Positions 1 to 11,911 of a stretch of DNA of 64,000 bases are shown piece after piece. The notes under the pieces were generated by a model. It was given only the letters and a program-made list of their open reading frames with translations. It did no database searches and was not told the DNA's origin. The translations under genes were made by a program, and so were the position numbers. Every line of letters starts with the position of its first letter. Position 1 is the first letter of the stretch. The stretch covers positions 214,447-278,446 of the forward strand of contig QANU01043828.1 of NCBI GenBank assembly GCA_003254905.1, written 5' to 3'. The DNA comes from Nissolia schottii (Eukaryota; Streptophyta; Magnoliopsida; Fabales; Fabaceae).

Positions 1-93
1 AATCAACCACACTCGTAGCTAAAATTCCTGTCACTTCTATTATAAGTGGCCCTGTCGTGAATGTAAAAAAATCAAGTAGCTAAAACTCAATGC

Positions 94-620
94 TTGGCTC
101 CAGATGAAAATGCACTTGTTAGAAGAAGGCAAACTTCAATTGTTTGGAATCATTTCAAGAGAGAAAAGATAGATGGAAAGTGGAAAGATGTTTGCAATTA
201 TTGTCACACAAAGATCTTAGGTGATTCGAAGCAAGGAACATCACACTTGCATGAGCACTACAACATTTGTAAACTTCACACTACGCGAGATACAAGGCAG
301 GCATTTATCAAAGCTCAGAAAAAATGGAATGAAATTATAGCTGTTGGTACTTACTCATTTAATCAAGATATAGCACGAAGTGAACCTGCTAACATGATTA
401 TTCTCCATGAGTATCCATTTTCTCTAGTTGATCATTTGGGTTTCAAAACCTTTTGCAAAGATCTTCAACCTCTAAAGTGGTCTCTCAAAATACTATAAAG
501 AGCAACATCATGAAGCTTTATAGGGGTGTGAAAGAGAAGAAAATGAAGTTGTCAAACAATTCAAGCTAGATTGCAATGACCACAGACAGATATGTGGACT
601 GCTGGCAATCAAAATAAAGA
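94..620 (+). pseudogene. BED zinc finger / hAT transposase fragment, frameshifted
   Basis: The open stretch 94-498 encodes 134 aa beginning with a BED-type zinc finger: C34 and C37, then H51/H55 and C59, with the usual W18 upstream and a GTSHL motif. BED fingers bind DNA and sit at the N-terminus of plant hAT (Ac/Tam3-like) transposases. The following segment (EYPFSLVDHLGFKTFCKDLQP) is the typical hAT linker. Near 475 the frame slips: from 483 a second frame gives the familiar continuation (NTIKS, then MKLYRGVKEKK). A stop replaces the expected Arg near 569, and a further slip near 590 is needed to read DMWTAGNQNK. After about 620 the homology is lost. This is therefore a decayed N-terminal fragment of a transposase, not a working gene. 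Confidence is good for the family and for the breaks. Confidence 0.8.
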
Positions 621-1199
621 CGGCATCGGCTTGTATTGTACTAACAAATCAACAAAAAAAAAAAGGCTAATAGGCTCAAACAGGCTAGCAAGGGTCAAAC
701 ATTTAAGGTAGACTAATATGGATATGTAAGTTAAAATCACAAGGAATGCCTCAATCACGTTACATGTCATGCATAATTGTGAAAGTGCTATACAAAGAAT
801 CAGACAAGTTCTAGACTTGATCTCTAGTAAGTGTACACACATCAAAGAAAGGAATGGCGTGTAATGTTGTCACACTATATCAAGCTCAAAGTCTCACCAA
901 GTATTTTCATCCAATCAAGTAGAACATGCCAAGAGATATTAAGTGCTCAATCAAATACAATTCCAATACCATTTACTTGTCTAACATTTCTACCATTCAG
1001 GGAATTTCACATACATTGCACAGTGACATACATATTCATAACCGAACAAGAAATCAAAGGAAAACTACCCTAAACATAGAAAAATAACAAAAGGAACTAT
1101 CCTAAAAAAGCAAAAGAAAAAGAAAAGAAATAAGAACAAAAAGGATAGAACCTCCCCACCCCACACGTACAACCACGCACCGGCCTCGGTGCATCAGAC

Positions 1200-2410
1200 A
1201 AACGCTCACTCATCATCCTCTGCCATCATCAGCTTAAGCTCCTCCTCCTCAATAGGCAGACTGATGTTAAGACCTTGTTGTCTCAACTCCAGGTTCTCAA
1301 TCCTACACTCCAACAACTACATGCTTCTGTAACGGTGATGCTTACAGCGTTGCATCAATGCCGTGTTAGCAATCATATCTTCTGCGACTGTAGCCAACTG
1401 AGCCAACACAGGCCCCATTGGATTAGCGGGTGCGGTTGCTATAGCCCAGGCAGAATTCCCCTGAGCTCGAGTGCCCTATGATAACAAGTTTGTCAGAGTC
1501 CCCATATCCTTCAGTGGCGAGATGGTATCGGCGTCAACAGTGGGGATGCCTACTGCGGTCGCAATTCTGGTGATCAAATATGGGTATGGTAACCCATTAC
1601 AACCACCAACATGATGTGTGGTAGACATGCATCGACGGATGAGTCATGGCAAGGATATGCGCCGGCCATGCATGAGACAGTGGAGTAACACGGTTTGCTC
1701 GCAATTGATGTCAGTAACATGCGAGGTTGGCCACAAATAGGAGAATAGGATCTTCTTCCACAAGCGAGGCTCCCATCGCAGGAATTTGGCAGGAAAGTGT
1801 TTGATTTGACCATTTGTACAGTGGATCCATGGGGCACCTGGGTAGGCTAGAGTATCCTTCATCTCGGTCAACTCTGAGATGGTCACAACATCCCTCATCT
1901 GCTCATAGTCATCCTCTGCATGGTCGTCAGGAGATGGCGGGACCTGTATGAAAGCCTAAATGGAAAAAGGGCATCCATGCGAAGGGTGTGGCCTCGTAGG
2001 AAGACTGTCTCCTAGCTAGAGAATTCCCAGATAACATAGAAATCCCGCACCATGGTCTCATTAGCCAGTTAAGGGGCTTGTAGGATATATTGACAGCCTT
2101 GCTCCTGAATGCTTTGGAGAACCCTCGCTCCGGCCCCATTGCCATGATTTTGGGGGTTGGAATAGTCTAAGGGAAACTCTCGTAGGAGTGGCCAAAGACG
2201 GATTCCTTGGCTCCAATCTTGCTCCGCCTCTCGCATATCGAAGTAAGTGGCATCTTGTGGTGGCTGACTCACCGGTAGTTGGGAAGGGCCGACGTGATGT
2301 TGAATTGTTCTAGAGGATGAAGCCATACTTGCAACAAGCAACCGTGCATGAATCAAATCCTTCAAAAGAGGAAAAACAAGTGTAGTCATTTTATCAAACA
2401 CATGGTGTGC
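1200..2410 (-). pseudogene. Degenerate 'putative plant transposon protein' domain gene
   Basis: Read on the minus strand, several broken frames add up to one protein. A Ser-rich start (MASSSRTIQ) near 2320 is followed by a segment ending VLQSIQEQGCQYILQAP. After a stop comes NETMVRDFYV, then EMKDTLAYPGAPWIHCTNG with FLRWEPRLWKKILFSYLWPTSHVTDI (about 1700-1860), and finally GLPYPYLITRIATAVGIPTVDAD near 1520-1600. This order resembles, from memory, the putative plant transposon protein domain common in legume repeats, whose cellular role is not known to me. At least three stops or frame changes interrupt it. The C-terminal part ends in a Glu-rich stretch near 1240. I am fairly sure it is a dead repeat-associated gene; the exact family name is less certain. 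Confidence 0.6.
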
Positions 2411-2460
2411 ATCTTTAAAACATAAACCAAAAAGAGCCCAACCCAAAACCCCAATTTAGA

Positions 2461-3535
2461 AACAAAGCAGTACAACAAGGAGAGCAGTTAGAAAAATGAG
2501 TGCAAAATGCAACAAACCTGCGAGTTGTTCACATAATCAACAATGGATGAGAGTGCCCTAAGATGCTTGAGGATGATGCAACAATAGGAAAATGTGGGTG
2601 GTGATGTGAGTGGGTAAATAATGAAAAAGTGTAGTGGGTGAGGGATTTGAGTAAAACGGAGTGAAAGAAAACAAGAATTGAGTGTGATTGAGAGGGAGGA
2701 AGAAGAAGAAAATTAGAGAAGAGAAGAAGAAATGGGAAAAGGGTCTATTCGCGCCATTCTAGAATGTTGTCGACCTATTTTCTCGTTTCGCACGAGTGTT
2801 GTAGCTATTTTAATGTTGTAGCGATTTTAATGGGGAAATTGGTGATTTTAATGAAGTTCTTCTCTCTTCTGAGAAGAAAAGGGATTTTTTATAATGCGAT
2901 TGAGGCTTCAAAATAATTCTTTATAATCCATAAAACTACTTCACTAAATTGAGAGTATAATTCCTGCCGGTAGCTTATTAAGGCCCTTGCACAAGGATCT
3001 CCACGGTTGCTAAGTCATCAATTTAATTTGTGGCGATCCCCTTTTCATTCAAAGGATTGCATGTTGTCCTAAATGAAGTGCCTTACTTCAAGAATATGTT
3101 TATGTAATTTCTTTATTATTTTGGACATCCATTATAGTGATACCATTACACCAGCCAACCCATGGAGGCTTCAAAATATTTTTTGATGCGATTGAGGCTT
3201 CAAAATAATTCTTTATAATCCATAAAACAATGTAAACTTTAGTTGGATTTGATTAGGAAATCAAATTGTTAAACAATTATACAAAATAGCAAACAATTAT
3301 TTAAAAATTAAACCATCGTGTATCTTGTAGTAATGTCGTTCTAAGAGTTTTGTTTTTGTAAATGAATTCGATCGCGATTAACCCTAAAAATTCTCATCAC
3401 TTGACAGTCCACATGCAGAAATTAAAGAGAGAACAGAGTAAATGCTCCCACATACACACAAAAGAGAACAAAATACGTGCGCATAAATCCAATTGAAAAC
3501 ATTGACAGAGTTGGAGAAGCTACATGCAGTGTTAT
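2461..3535. other. Intergenic, no gene; short direct repeat
   Basis: I see no coding signal here. A stretch of about 40 bp starting GCGATTGAGGCTTC occurs at 2897-2936 and again at 3187-3226, about 290 bp apart. The rest is AT-rich. Confidence 0.5.
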
Positions 3536-5282
3536 TCATTCTTGCTTCGTATCATGTTTTCCTCTTGCTTTCACACATTGCTTCACAAGCTGTTTGAAAC
3601 CACCCTTTTTCTTTGGGCCCTTGACCATTTTGTCGTCCCGCCTCTTCCTTTCTGCTTCCCATTGCTCCAGCTGCAAAGAAAGCTTTCGCGCAATAAATTA
3701 GACCCTGTCAGATTACCATACACCTCACGAGAAATTCTTAAGAGTAATTTTTCATTTCAAACATCAAAAATACAAATTACAATTCCCACATTGGAGTGAG
3801 TGAGTTAGTTACCTTTAGCATCCGATCTTCCACGCGATTGAGCCTCTCTATCAACGTTCCTTTGGCTTCAGTCTCCATTATCACGTTCTCAATCGGACGA
3901 CAATGCTTCTCCAAGCTCTTTGGGGAGAAATCAACGGACGAGATGCGTCCATCGCTTGCGCTTGTTGGAGTGGACGCACACGAGCTTTTTGTCGATCGGT
4001 TGAACCCTCTAATTTCCTCCAATTGCCTCAACTGAATTAGGTTTTTTCTTAATCAAGAAAATGCATAGCATTCACCAATTTCACACATGCATGGTTTAAC
4101 TTTTTAAGAATACAGTATAAAATTTCTATACATTGTAAGTGTCTAGACATATCATAAAAAGAATTCCAAAATAAAAAAAATTACCTATTAGTATCCAACT
4201 TTTTATTTTCATTATACCTTCTCATACAACTTCCATTAAATAACTTTTTTTTAATTATTTTTTACATTTATTTATAATTTTTTTTACCTACATTTCACCC
4301 AAAATTATTTTATTTTACTCTCCAAAAATATTTTAAATTAATAAACCACAGGTACTCGCGTGGCTGTTAAACAACCACTAGTATTCCAATTAAATCTTCT
4401 TTTTTTATCCCAATAATTTTCAATTCAAATTCCAGTACCTTTATCAATATTTTACTGTTGTTCTGTCAGTACTTATGCATGTTATAAAAGAAATTCCACA
4501 AAATAATTACTTATTAGTGTTCAATTTTTTATTTCCATTATATCTTCAATGCAACTTTCACTAAATAACTATTTTTTAATTATTTTTTAAAATTTATGTA
4601 TAACTTTTTTACCTACATTTCACCAAAAATAATTAATAAACCATTTTAAAAGGTACTCACGTATACGTGCCGTTAAGCAACCACTAATATTCCAATTAAA
4701 TCATTATCTTTTGATCCCAATAATTTTCAATTCAAGTTCCAATACCTTTATGACTATTTTACTGTTATACAAAAAGATTATCATGTCATGTGAATAATAT
4801 AAGAATTTATTGAACCTTATAAAATTCTTGGCAAACAAGTTTATGTCTCTCTTCCATTTATTACACGGTCATTACAACCCTTTAACTTAGATTTTGATGA
4901 AAAACCAAATTCTTACAAGCTAATTCAATTTGAATGGCAGTCTTTGAGAATATAATTGTATAAGCTAAACCAGCTCTTCTACTCTTTTAGAACTGAATAA
5001 ACTTTTACTACCATGCACGCTAACCTCGCTTAGCCTTCTAGCTCTTCTTCTACTCTTTTAGAATTGCATAAACTTTGATTACTTACCACCCTAACTTAAT
5101 TTTGAAATTTTGAAGACTTTTCCCGTAACTAATCCACAGATTTAGACAGTACTGTATATATTATATATTATATGTGCAACTAAATCTAAGCAAATTAAAT
5201 AAAGCCAGTGACACGGGACACTTACCATATTATCCAAACGGTCAATCCTAGAGAGAATTGGTTCTCCCGCAGCAGTACCCAT
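3536..5282 (-). CDS. Small conserved plant protein of unknown function (3 exons, 136 aa)
   Basis: Three exons on the minus strand join in phase 0: 5282-5226 (19 codons, MGTAAGEPILSRIDRLDNM), 4031-3813 (73 codons) and 3670-3536 (44 codons plus TGA). The splice sites are ATG|GTAAG, cag|TTGAGG, AAG|GTAACT and gcag|CTGGAG. The product has a short N-terminal helix, a Ser/Thr-rich middle (RSTKSSCASTPTSASDG), a motif SSVDFSPKSLEKHCRPIENV, a predicted coiled coil around residues 68-108 (LIERLNRVEDRMLK then LEQWEAERKRR), and a very basic C-terminus (KKKGGFKQLVKQCVKARGK). I recall similar uncharacterised proteins in other dicots but know no function. There is no signal peptide or membrane segment. Intron 1 (4032-5225) holds an internal duplication. 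A cluster of ACGT elements lies 217-436 bp upstream of the ATG. Only fragments of this gene appear as single open frames, so it is easy to miss. Confidence 0.8.
4136..4775. repeat. Tandem duplication of about 330 bp in intron 1 of the small minus-strand gene
   Basis: Two diverged direct copies lie side by side, about 4136-4459 and 4476-4775. Shared blocks in the same order include TTAGTATCCAAC/TTAGTGTTCAAT, ATTAAATAACT/CTAAATAACT, GGTACTCGCGT/GGTACTCACGT, AACAACCACTA/AGCAACCACTA and ATTTTACTGTT. Unit boundaries are approximate. Confidence 0.6.
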
Positions 5283-5498
5283 ATTTTTCTGTTACTTTCT
5301 CAGTATACAAACAGAAGAATTTTTTTGCTTGCCTTTTTAAATGGATGAGTGTACGTCTTCCGCGTCCCGTAGTTGCCTCTTAAGCTATATGGCTCCAGAC
5401 TTCATTTCTTTTCAACAATTTGGATTTTCATGGGAGGTGATTTATAAAAGGATAAACAAGTGTACTGGATATCTGATCCGATAATGATGTCATGGCAC

Positions 5499-5720
5499 CA
5501 CGTGTTCAACTGCTACTGTGGGCTGCTGGTCGCATCTTCTGACACGTGCAATGATACGTGCGACTGTTTGAGATGGTAAAATAAAATGAATGATGATTCA
5601 TTGGTATCACCATGTGCGGACACGTAATAGAGGCGCATGCGATGCATGAAATTGGTGGAAGGCACGTGTCTAAGATGGATATGGACGGATAGAAATCACA
5701 TGACGTAACCATGCACGTTG
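5499..5720 (-). promoter_or_regulatory. Cluster of G-box/ACGT elements
   Basis: Three perfect CACGTG palindromes (5499-5504, 5543-5548, 5663-5668) plus further ACGT cores at 5556-5559, 5622-5625, 5703-5706 (within TGACGTAA) and 5715-5718 fall within about 220 bp of AT-rich DNA. ACGT cores are bound by plant bZIP factors and CACGTG also by bHLH factors. The cluster lies 217-436 bp upstream of the ATG of the small minus-strand gene, a plausible promoter position. ABA or light control would be inference only. Confidence 0.5.
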
Positions 5721-6016
5721 TTTGATTTGTTTATTTCGTTTGTCTCGTTGCCGAAGAGAGAGATAAGTTAGTTCTATTCTACAACATCAAGAAAGGATGA
5801 GTTTTCTTTTTGATATATGAGATGGGATAATTACGGGTTTTTCTCTTATTTTGATTTGAGATCACTAAGTTGATTGGAAAAAGTATATAGCTATACTCAT
5901 GTTTGTAATAAATTGATGATCTTCAATCAATTTCAATATAAGCCGGTACTCCAAGACGGGATATTATTGCGTATTATGGTGTGGAATAGACACAAGTTTA
6001 ATACGTTATTCTTGAA

Positions 6017-6038
6017 TATATATATATATATATATATA
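6017..6038. repeat. (TA)n microsatellite
   Basis: An uninterrupted AT dinucleotide run in intergenic DNA. Confidence 0.8.
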
Positions 6039-6168
6039 ATAAAAAAGAATTTTAGTATATTTATTGTGTGTTTTATCAAATGAGATTTATTTTGGTTGTG
6101 TGTTCGCTAAGCAATCTGACTAGCCACCCGCTCTATTAAATCATTTGTGCTCAACTCAATCTATTGAT

Positions 6169-6966
6169 TCGGGTTGTCAAAATGAATTTGACCCGTGAGC
6201 CCAACCTGTTTATTCGGTTAAATAGATAGACTTTACATGCAAAAAAATAGGTTCGTGAAAATTTGAAAAATACGAGCTAGCCCGTGAATTTTTTTTAAAA
6301 TAAAAATCAAAAACTAAATTGTTATTTTTAAAAATTAAATTAATAAAACTACATAATAATTGATACCTCACGTTCAAATTGAAGTTTTAGATCTTCATCT
6401 TGAAGCCCAAATTGCAAAATAAATTGTTATGTTGTTTTAGTTATAATTAAAACATTTTTTAGATATTTTAAAACTCTTTGCGCGGGTTTAGATTCTAGGT
6501 GTTAATTAAATACATTATCTTGTTATCCCTTTTTTTTTCTATCAAAACTTTGCAAATAGCTTCTTAATTGAAAAATGATAATATTTGTATACCTATCCAA
6601 AATTAAAGATTTCCTAACCACCATAAAGAGATAAAGAGGAAAAATCACAAAACCTTAATTTTTCTCTATTTATTACCATCGAAAATGGATTCTCAAATTT
6701 TACATAAACTATTTCTTTTTGATTAATTAATAGATAGACGATAAAAAAATAATTAAAAATGATCGCGCATACTTATTCACAACTTTGTATTTAAATCATA
6801 AAAAATATACCAAAATTTATTTTTTTTAAAAAAATAAACGGACTGACCCGTTTAGGCCCGCAAACCGACCATAAACGAGCTAGATCCTAAAATATGCATA
6901 ATTTTGGCCCGGCTCGTTTAGGCCTGTGGGCCTTAACGGGCCGAGCTGGCCCGTTTGACACCCTTA
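6169..6966. mobile_element. Non-autonomous hAT-like element, copy 1
   Basis: The ends are TCGGGTTGTCAAA and, on the other strand, TAAGGGTGTCAAA. They are flanked by CTATTGAT (6161-6168) and CTATTAAT (6967-6974), an 8-bp target duplication with one mismatch, as expected for hAT elements. The subterminal regions are rich in GGGCC and CCCGTTTAGGCC motifs and the middle is AT-rich. I see no transposase frame. The sequence matches 10764-11537 in the opposite orientation. Confidence 0.7.
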
Positions 6967-6974
6967 CTATTAAT

Positions 6975-9023
6975 GAATGAGTGAAGCAGTAACCGTCATA
7001 GGCTATCGCTTCTCCTGAACTTTCTTAGCAGTAGAACATCAGGCAAAGACATGTTTTTGAAGGACAGCATTAGCCTCTGCAATCAGCTGCTATGGAGATA
7101 TGTTTGGCATTCCCAAAGCAACCTGATTAGTAGCCGAAGATTGACTCTTTTTTGTTTTATTTTTTGGTGTAGATGTGGCCATTAAAAAAACACTTGTAAT
7201 CAAAGCCTTACCAGACCTTAACTACATTCACCAAAAAGTGTCAAAACAAAGCATGTGAAACTCCACGTTCGCCTATGAAAGTCACACCAGGCGAGCCAAA
7301 CTATGTTACCACAAAAATAGATTCCTCAGCTACAAAAAATGTGCTAGTTGTTGAATAAAACAGTAACTGATCCCTAACTAGACAAATCCACAAAAGGGGG
7401 GGACTCAGCCCTCTGGTTATGAGTTCTCCAAGTATTAGAACCGAAAACAAGTATTAGGCATAAGCGAAAATATCGAATGAAAGATGATTTGCACTAATCA
7501 ACAGCCAACAACTACACCAAGTCCACAGAATTTGGGTAAAGACCTATAGAAAACTACAACTACAACTAAAGTAAGAGCAAAAAGTGCGTAAAAGCAAGAG
7601 AAAACAAAGTAAACTTGTGTTTGAGATTTTTTGATCTGCCTTTCTTCCATGTTTTGCATGCTTAAATACCACGTCAACTGCCCAAATTGTTGTTGCTTTG
7701 TAACCTCTAATCCAACCGCACAGCAAAACTGCCCTACCACAATTAGTAAAATGTATGCCTACTTCAAAGAACTCCCCTTTTAAGCTTAAGCCTAACTGCT
7801 ACTTTAGTCATTCCTGTACAGTTATTTCCACAGCCCTCTTAGCACTTCGGATAAAAATCTCTGAAGCCAACAATCCCCTTAGCCATGAACAGACACAACT
7901 TTCATTGATCCTTCAGCCAATGGGATTTACATTTTCTCACTTGCCTTGATTTTCCTTTCAGCTAAAGCATGATCCAAATTTGAAATTCGAGTGGTATGTA
8001 ACATATGCCCCCTTATATCGGCTAGAAATGACACTAAGTGATATAACTATCACATCAAAGCCATTGTTCAGTTCTGCCACAAAAACCAGCGAATTAACGT
8101 CTATTGCAATCGTCCTATCAATTTGCATGCTTTAATCGTTACCCCTTCAATCCGTTTGAAACTTAATGAAGAAGGGAAACCTCTTATCTAATTGCAATCT
8201 AGCCATTTTTGGCTTCTTCAATGATCATTCAAAAGCAACTATAAAACCCATCTTCCATTCTCATTTTCATTACACTATTCTCTACTTGAAGTCACTATTC
8301 TCCTCTTCTTCTCAGACATTTAATACTTTCTCTTAACCCTCCATTCCTCTTCTAACCTCTCAATATTTCCCTCGAGCATGGCTGCTCTTATTCCTTGTGA
8401 CCTTTCCACCAAGAAATATAGCCTAGGTTGCTGACGCATTGGCCAAACTGGTGATGGAATTCTCCATCCTGTCTAAGTGATTGTCTTGATTCTCATTGTG
8501 GAAATGCTTATGTGCCATGAGCTTGAGGAAGGTCAAACCACACAAGAACGTGGCACCTGAAAGATCATAGACATAAGAACTAGTGAGAATGAGGCTCAAA
8601 GATACTCAAGTTTGGTTGTTGAACACAGAATGCCAACACCGTGATGCCCTAGCAACACCACTACAATGTTGACGTCGTTACTGGCATTTGATAAGGTGTT
8701 AGTGTGCCTTGGTGGCACCGTGGCACTGTTGACAACGAGCGAAACTACACTCTCACAACGCCATGGTGCTGCCATTAAAACTTGCAACTTGTTGGGGATG
8801 TTAACTAAGTTGTTAAATATGGTCTCGAGCACTCAACGATGACCCCAAACATATTGAATAAGCCATAAACGTCTAAACAACTTAACTAGATGATCTTATG
8901 GAGCTAAACTTGCTTTCCTGGGGTTTGTTGGATTGAAATGGAGAAGGAACATGTGCAAGAATGATGAAAAGGTGAAGAAGATAAAGTAAGGAGGTTGGTT
9001 CCATGGGGAAGGAGGTTGGGAAC
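6975..9023. other. Intergenic, no recognisable gene
   Basis: No open frame here looks like a known protein. A TATA-like motif near 8240, a pyrimidine-rich stretch and a short ATG frame of 18 codons at 8378-8434 (MAALIPCDLSTKK start) could be a gene relic, but nothing downstream supports it. Confidence 0.4.
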
Positions 9024-9474
9024 TGTCACACCCTAACTTAGAAGGTGACCGACACGCAATGGACTAGTTCCCTTATGGAAGCCTCTATAGCGCTATTCGT
9101 AAAAGTATGCACTTTAACTTTAACAAATAAAACCTTTCTTTTTTTGAATAAACATAAACTCTTTTACATAAACGTAAATATACATGATAAAATACGCGAC
9201 TAATCCAAGGATCCTGCTTGTATACAATTGGAGCACTCTTTACAAAATAAAAATAAGACTAACAATTCCTATAGGTAGCTTCACCTCAAGGTAAACTGTT
9301 GACTCTTAGATTTTGACGTCGCTACACTAACCATAAACTACATGCTCTGCTACGTTGCTTTGAAACTTGTAACTAGAGGGGGAAATTGAGGGATGAGAAC
9401 TATGGGAAGAGTCTCAACGAGGCCGTCCGCACGACGACATGGGACATTTCAAAAAATCGTGGCATGTAGATACA

Positions 9475-9476
<2 letters not shown>

Positions 9477-9510
<34 letters not shown>
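9477..9510. repeat. (TA)n microsatellite
   Basis: A run of about 16 TA units. Confidence 0.85.
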
Positions 9511-9511
<1 letters not shown>

Positions 9512-10763
9512 CAAGCGTAAAATATTTCTATAATAATAACTAATACATAAAAACAATTGAAAACATAGTTCAGTTGGGGAGTTCTCTATATAGACGATCC
9601 GAGCATTATGGTTTTGCTTTATGATGCATTATCCTGGACGCATTACCCAAGTACTTAGGCCACAACAGTTGGGGATACATTGCCCGAGTCCATAGGTTTC
9701 TGATAATTAGTCTTGGCTCACTACCCAAGAACATTACCTGAGACCATAGATTCGTGATAGCTAGCCCTAATCTACATGATATATGACACCAGGCATCACA
9801 GGCTGCCATGTCCGGACTTTACGGTCTTGCTCTAAATTTACATGAATCATATTCTATTTAACGATCGTACAAGGTATACCAGGGTCAACTTAGGTTGTCG
9901 CTGACTTATAGTTCTATCCTAGATACACTCCTATGAAAACAATTTTAAGTACATAACATAACATGATAACATAATCCTTGTACTGATAGCATAACATGAT
10001 TTAATATCTTTTAAATGTTTTATCTTGGAAAAATAAAGGTAGACTAAGATCTCATGCTTAGGGAGGTTCCAGATAAGAGAGGTGTGTCACAATGGACATC
10101 TTAAGTACTAAGTCTTGTCCTTAGCTAGAACCTTTCCATAACATAAGCCTTCTTCGACCGGAATCTTTCCTTAACCATGATCTTTTATTAAGGGTTTTAA
10201 CTAAACAATATGAATATCTATATCGCTTAGTACTAATCATACACGCACAACATGAATATATTTAATGCAGTAAAATATGTGGTCCCATGTAGTTCTAAAA
10301 ATAATTTTATGATTTTCTAAAACTAGCTTTGTAAATATATATTTCATAAATAAAGAGTTTCTAAATAAATAATCATGAGAAAATAACTAATTAAATAGAA
10401 GAATAACTAACTTCATAAATACATAAATAAAATAATAAATTCCACTTCCTAGGATTTTATAAAATATGCATAAATAAAATAATGCTAAAATAAATAAATA
10501 AAATAAATAAATAACTTTAAAAATAAATACATGGTCTAAAAGAGACCGTGAATAAAGTCACTTACCTTAATATGGTTGACCGCTAAGGAGTACTAAGCTG
10601 GAGCTCCAGACACCCTACGTGGAGGCACTACTTCCCCACGAAAGGAAGACGAGATGGAGAAAAGAAAAAAAAATATAACTGGAGCGAAAAGTCTCACAAA
10701 AGTGTGACTTCTCAAGCTTTAGAGTAAATTAACAAGTCTAAACACTCACGTAAAGCTTCTATA

Positions 10764-11537
10764 TAGGGGTGTCAGACGGGTCAATCCGCCAGCCCTTTTT
10801 TAAAAAAGAAAATGAAAATTTTAGTCTATTTTCTATGGTATTAAATACAAAATTATGAATAAGTATGCATAATCATTTTAGTTACTTTTTATTATCTATC
10901 TATTAATTAATCGGAAAGAAATAGTTTAAATGGTTGATTGCGAGATTATATTATCTGTTTTGTTCATTCAACTATCTTGCTTGAAAGATATCAAATGCTA
11001 TCAAATGTTATTTGAAATCGATTCATGAATTAATACAACTTTCATTAATTAAATAATGACATATAACATTGATGTGAGTATTGTTATGCTATTAATCAAA
11101 AACACAATTGGAACTTTTTCTCGTAGATGAATCAATAATAAACAAGGTTTGAAATTATATATCAACTTGTAGGGCGTAGACACTTATTGAAGGAATGTAA
11201 TGCAAAATTATCAATATCTATGTCATAACACTTCAGCTGTATAGCAATATAAATGTAGTTAAGCATAACAAATAGTTAAACATGGTCAATTATGAGTCCA
11301 AATAGTTAAACTCTAAACTCTTAAACTCCAAAATAAAATTTATAGTCCAAAATGAAACTTTTAAAATTTTGGTATTTTAAAAAAATAATAATAATAAAAA
11401 AAATTACGGGCTGACCTGTTTAGCCCGCGAGCCTAAACGGGCCTTTTTTTTTCCAAATTTTCACAGGCCTATTTTTTTGCATGTAAAGTTCGTCCATCTA
11501 GTCGGGCTTGCGGGCCAGACTCATTTTGACAGCCGTG
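10764..11537. mobile_element. Non-autonomous hAT-like element, copy 2 (inverted relative to copy 1)
   Basis: The termini are TAGGGGTGTCA and, on the other strand, CACGGCTGTCA. A perfect 8-bp target duplication CTTCTATA lies at 10756-10763 and 11538-11545. The interior matches copy 1 in reverse complement, for example the shared block TTTACATGCAAAAAAATAG. At 774 bp it carries no transposase frame. The exact duplication makes the boundaries firm. Confidence 0.8.
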
Positions 11538-11911
11538 CTTCTATATATAGAGGGAGGAGAATACCCCCTTCTACACCTGCAAACGATATGAGACTAGTTC
11601 TCCGACATGCTGCAGCGTTCCTTAGGTGCTGCAGCATGCCCACACGTCGTGCCGTTGCATCGCACTTGCTTTGCTGGCTTGCATCTCGCGTGAGACTCCC
11701 TTTTCTCTTTTTTTTTTTCTAGGGATTATCACAGGAACGAGTTGTTCAATTGTTGCTCTACTAGGGTTTCTACTTGGAACTTGGTTTGCTCCACGTAGTC
11801 CAATGCTATGGCGCTCCCTAGGCATTGTAGCATTGGTCTTGGCCCTCCAAAAGTCAATTGATTTGACTTTTGGGGCGTTTAAGGGTACTTAGCTAGGCAC
11901 GGGGTATCACA

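Larger units (their letters stand above)
9024..11911 (+). mobile_element. Candidate solo LTR (Ty3-type termini) with nested hAT-like element
   Basis: The interval starts TGTCACACCC and ends GGGTATCACA, which is TG...CA with near-complementary termini typical of Ty3-type LTRs. Without the nested hAT-like element (10764-11537 plus one target duplication) it would be about 2.1 kb. No convincing 5-bp target duplication is seen, so the boundaries are tentative. No coding domain is present. Confidence 0.35.

Noticed and set aside
7498..7949. Frames of 60-80 codons on both strands
   Set aside because: No domain, no splice support and no family resemblance; typical of chance frames in repeat-rich DNA.
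8378..8434. 18-codon frame behind a TATA-like motif
   Set aside because: Too short, and nothing downstream supports a gene; kept only as a remark.
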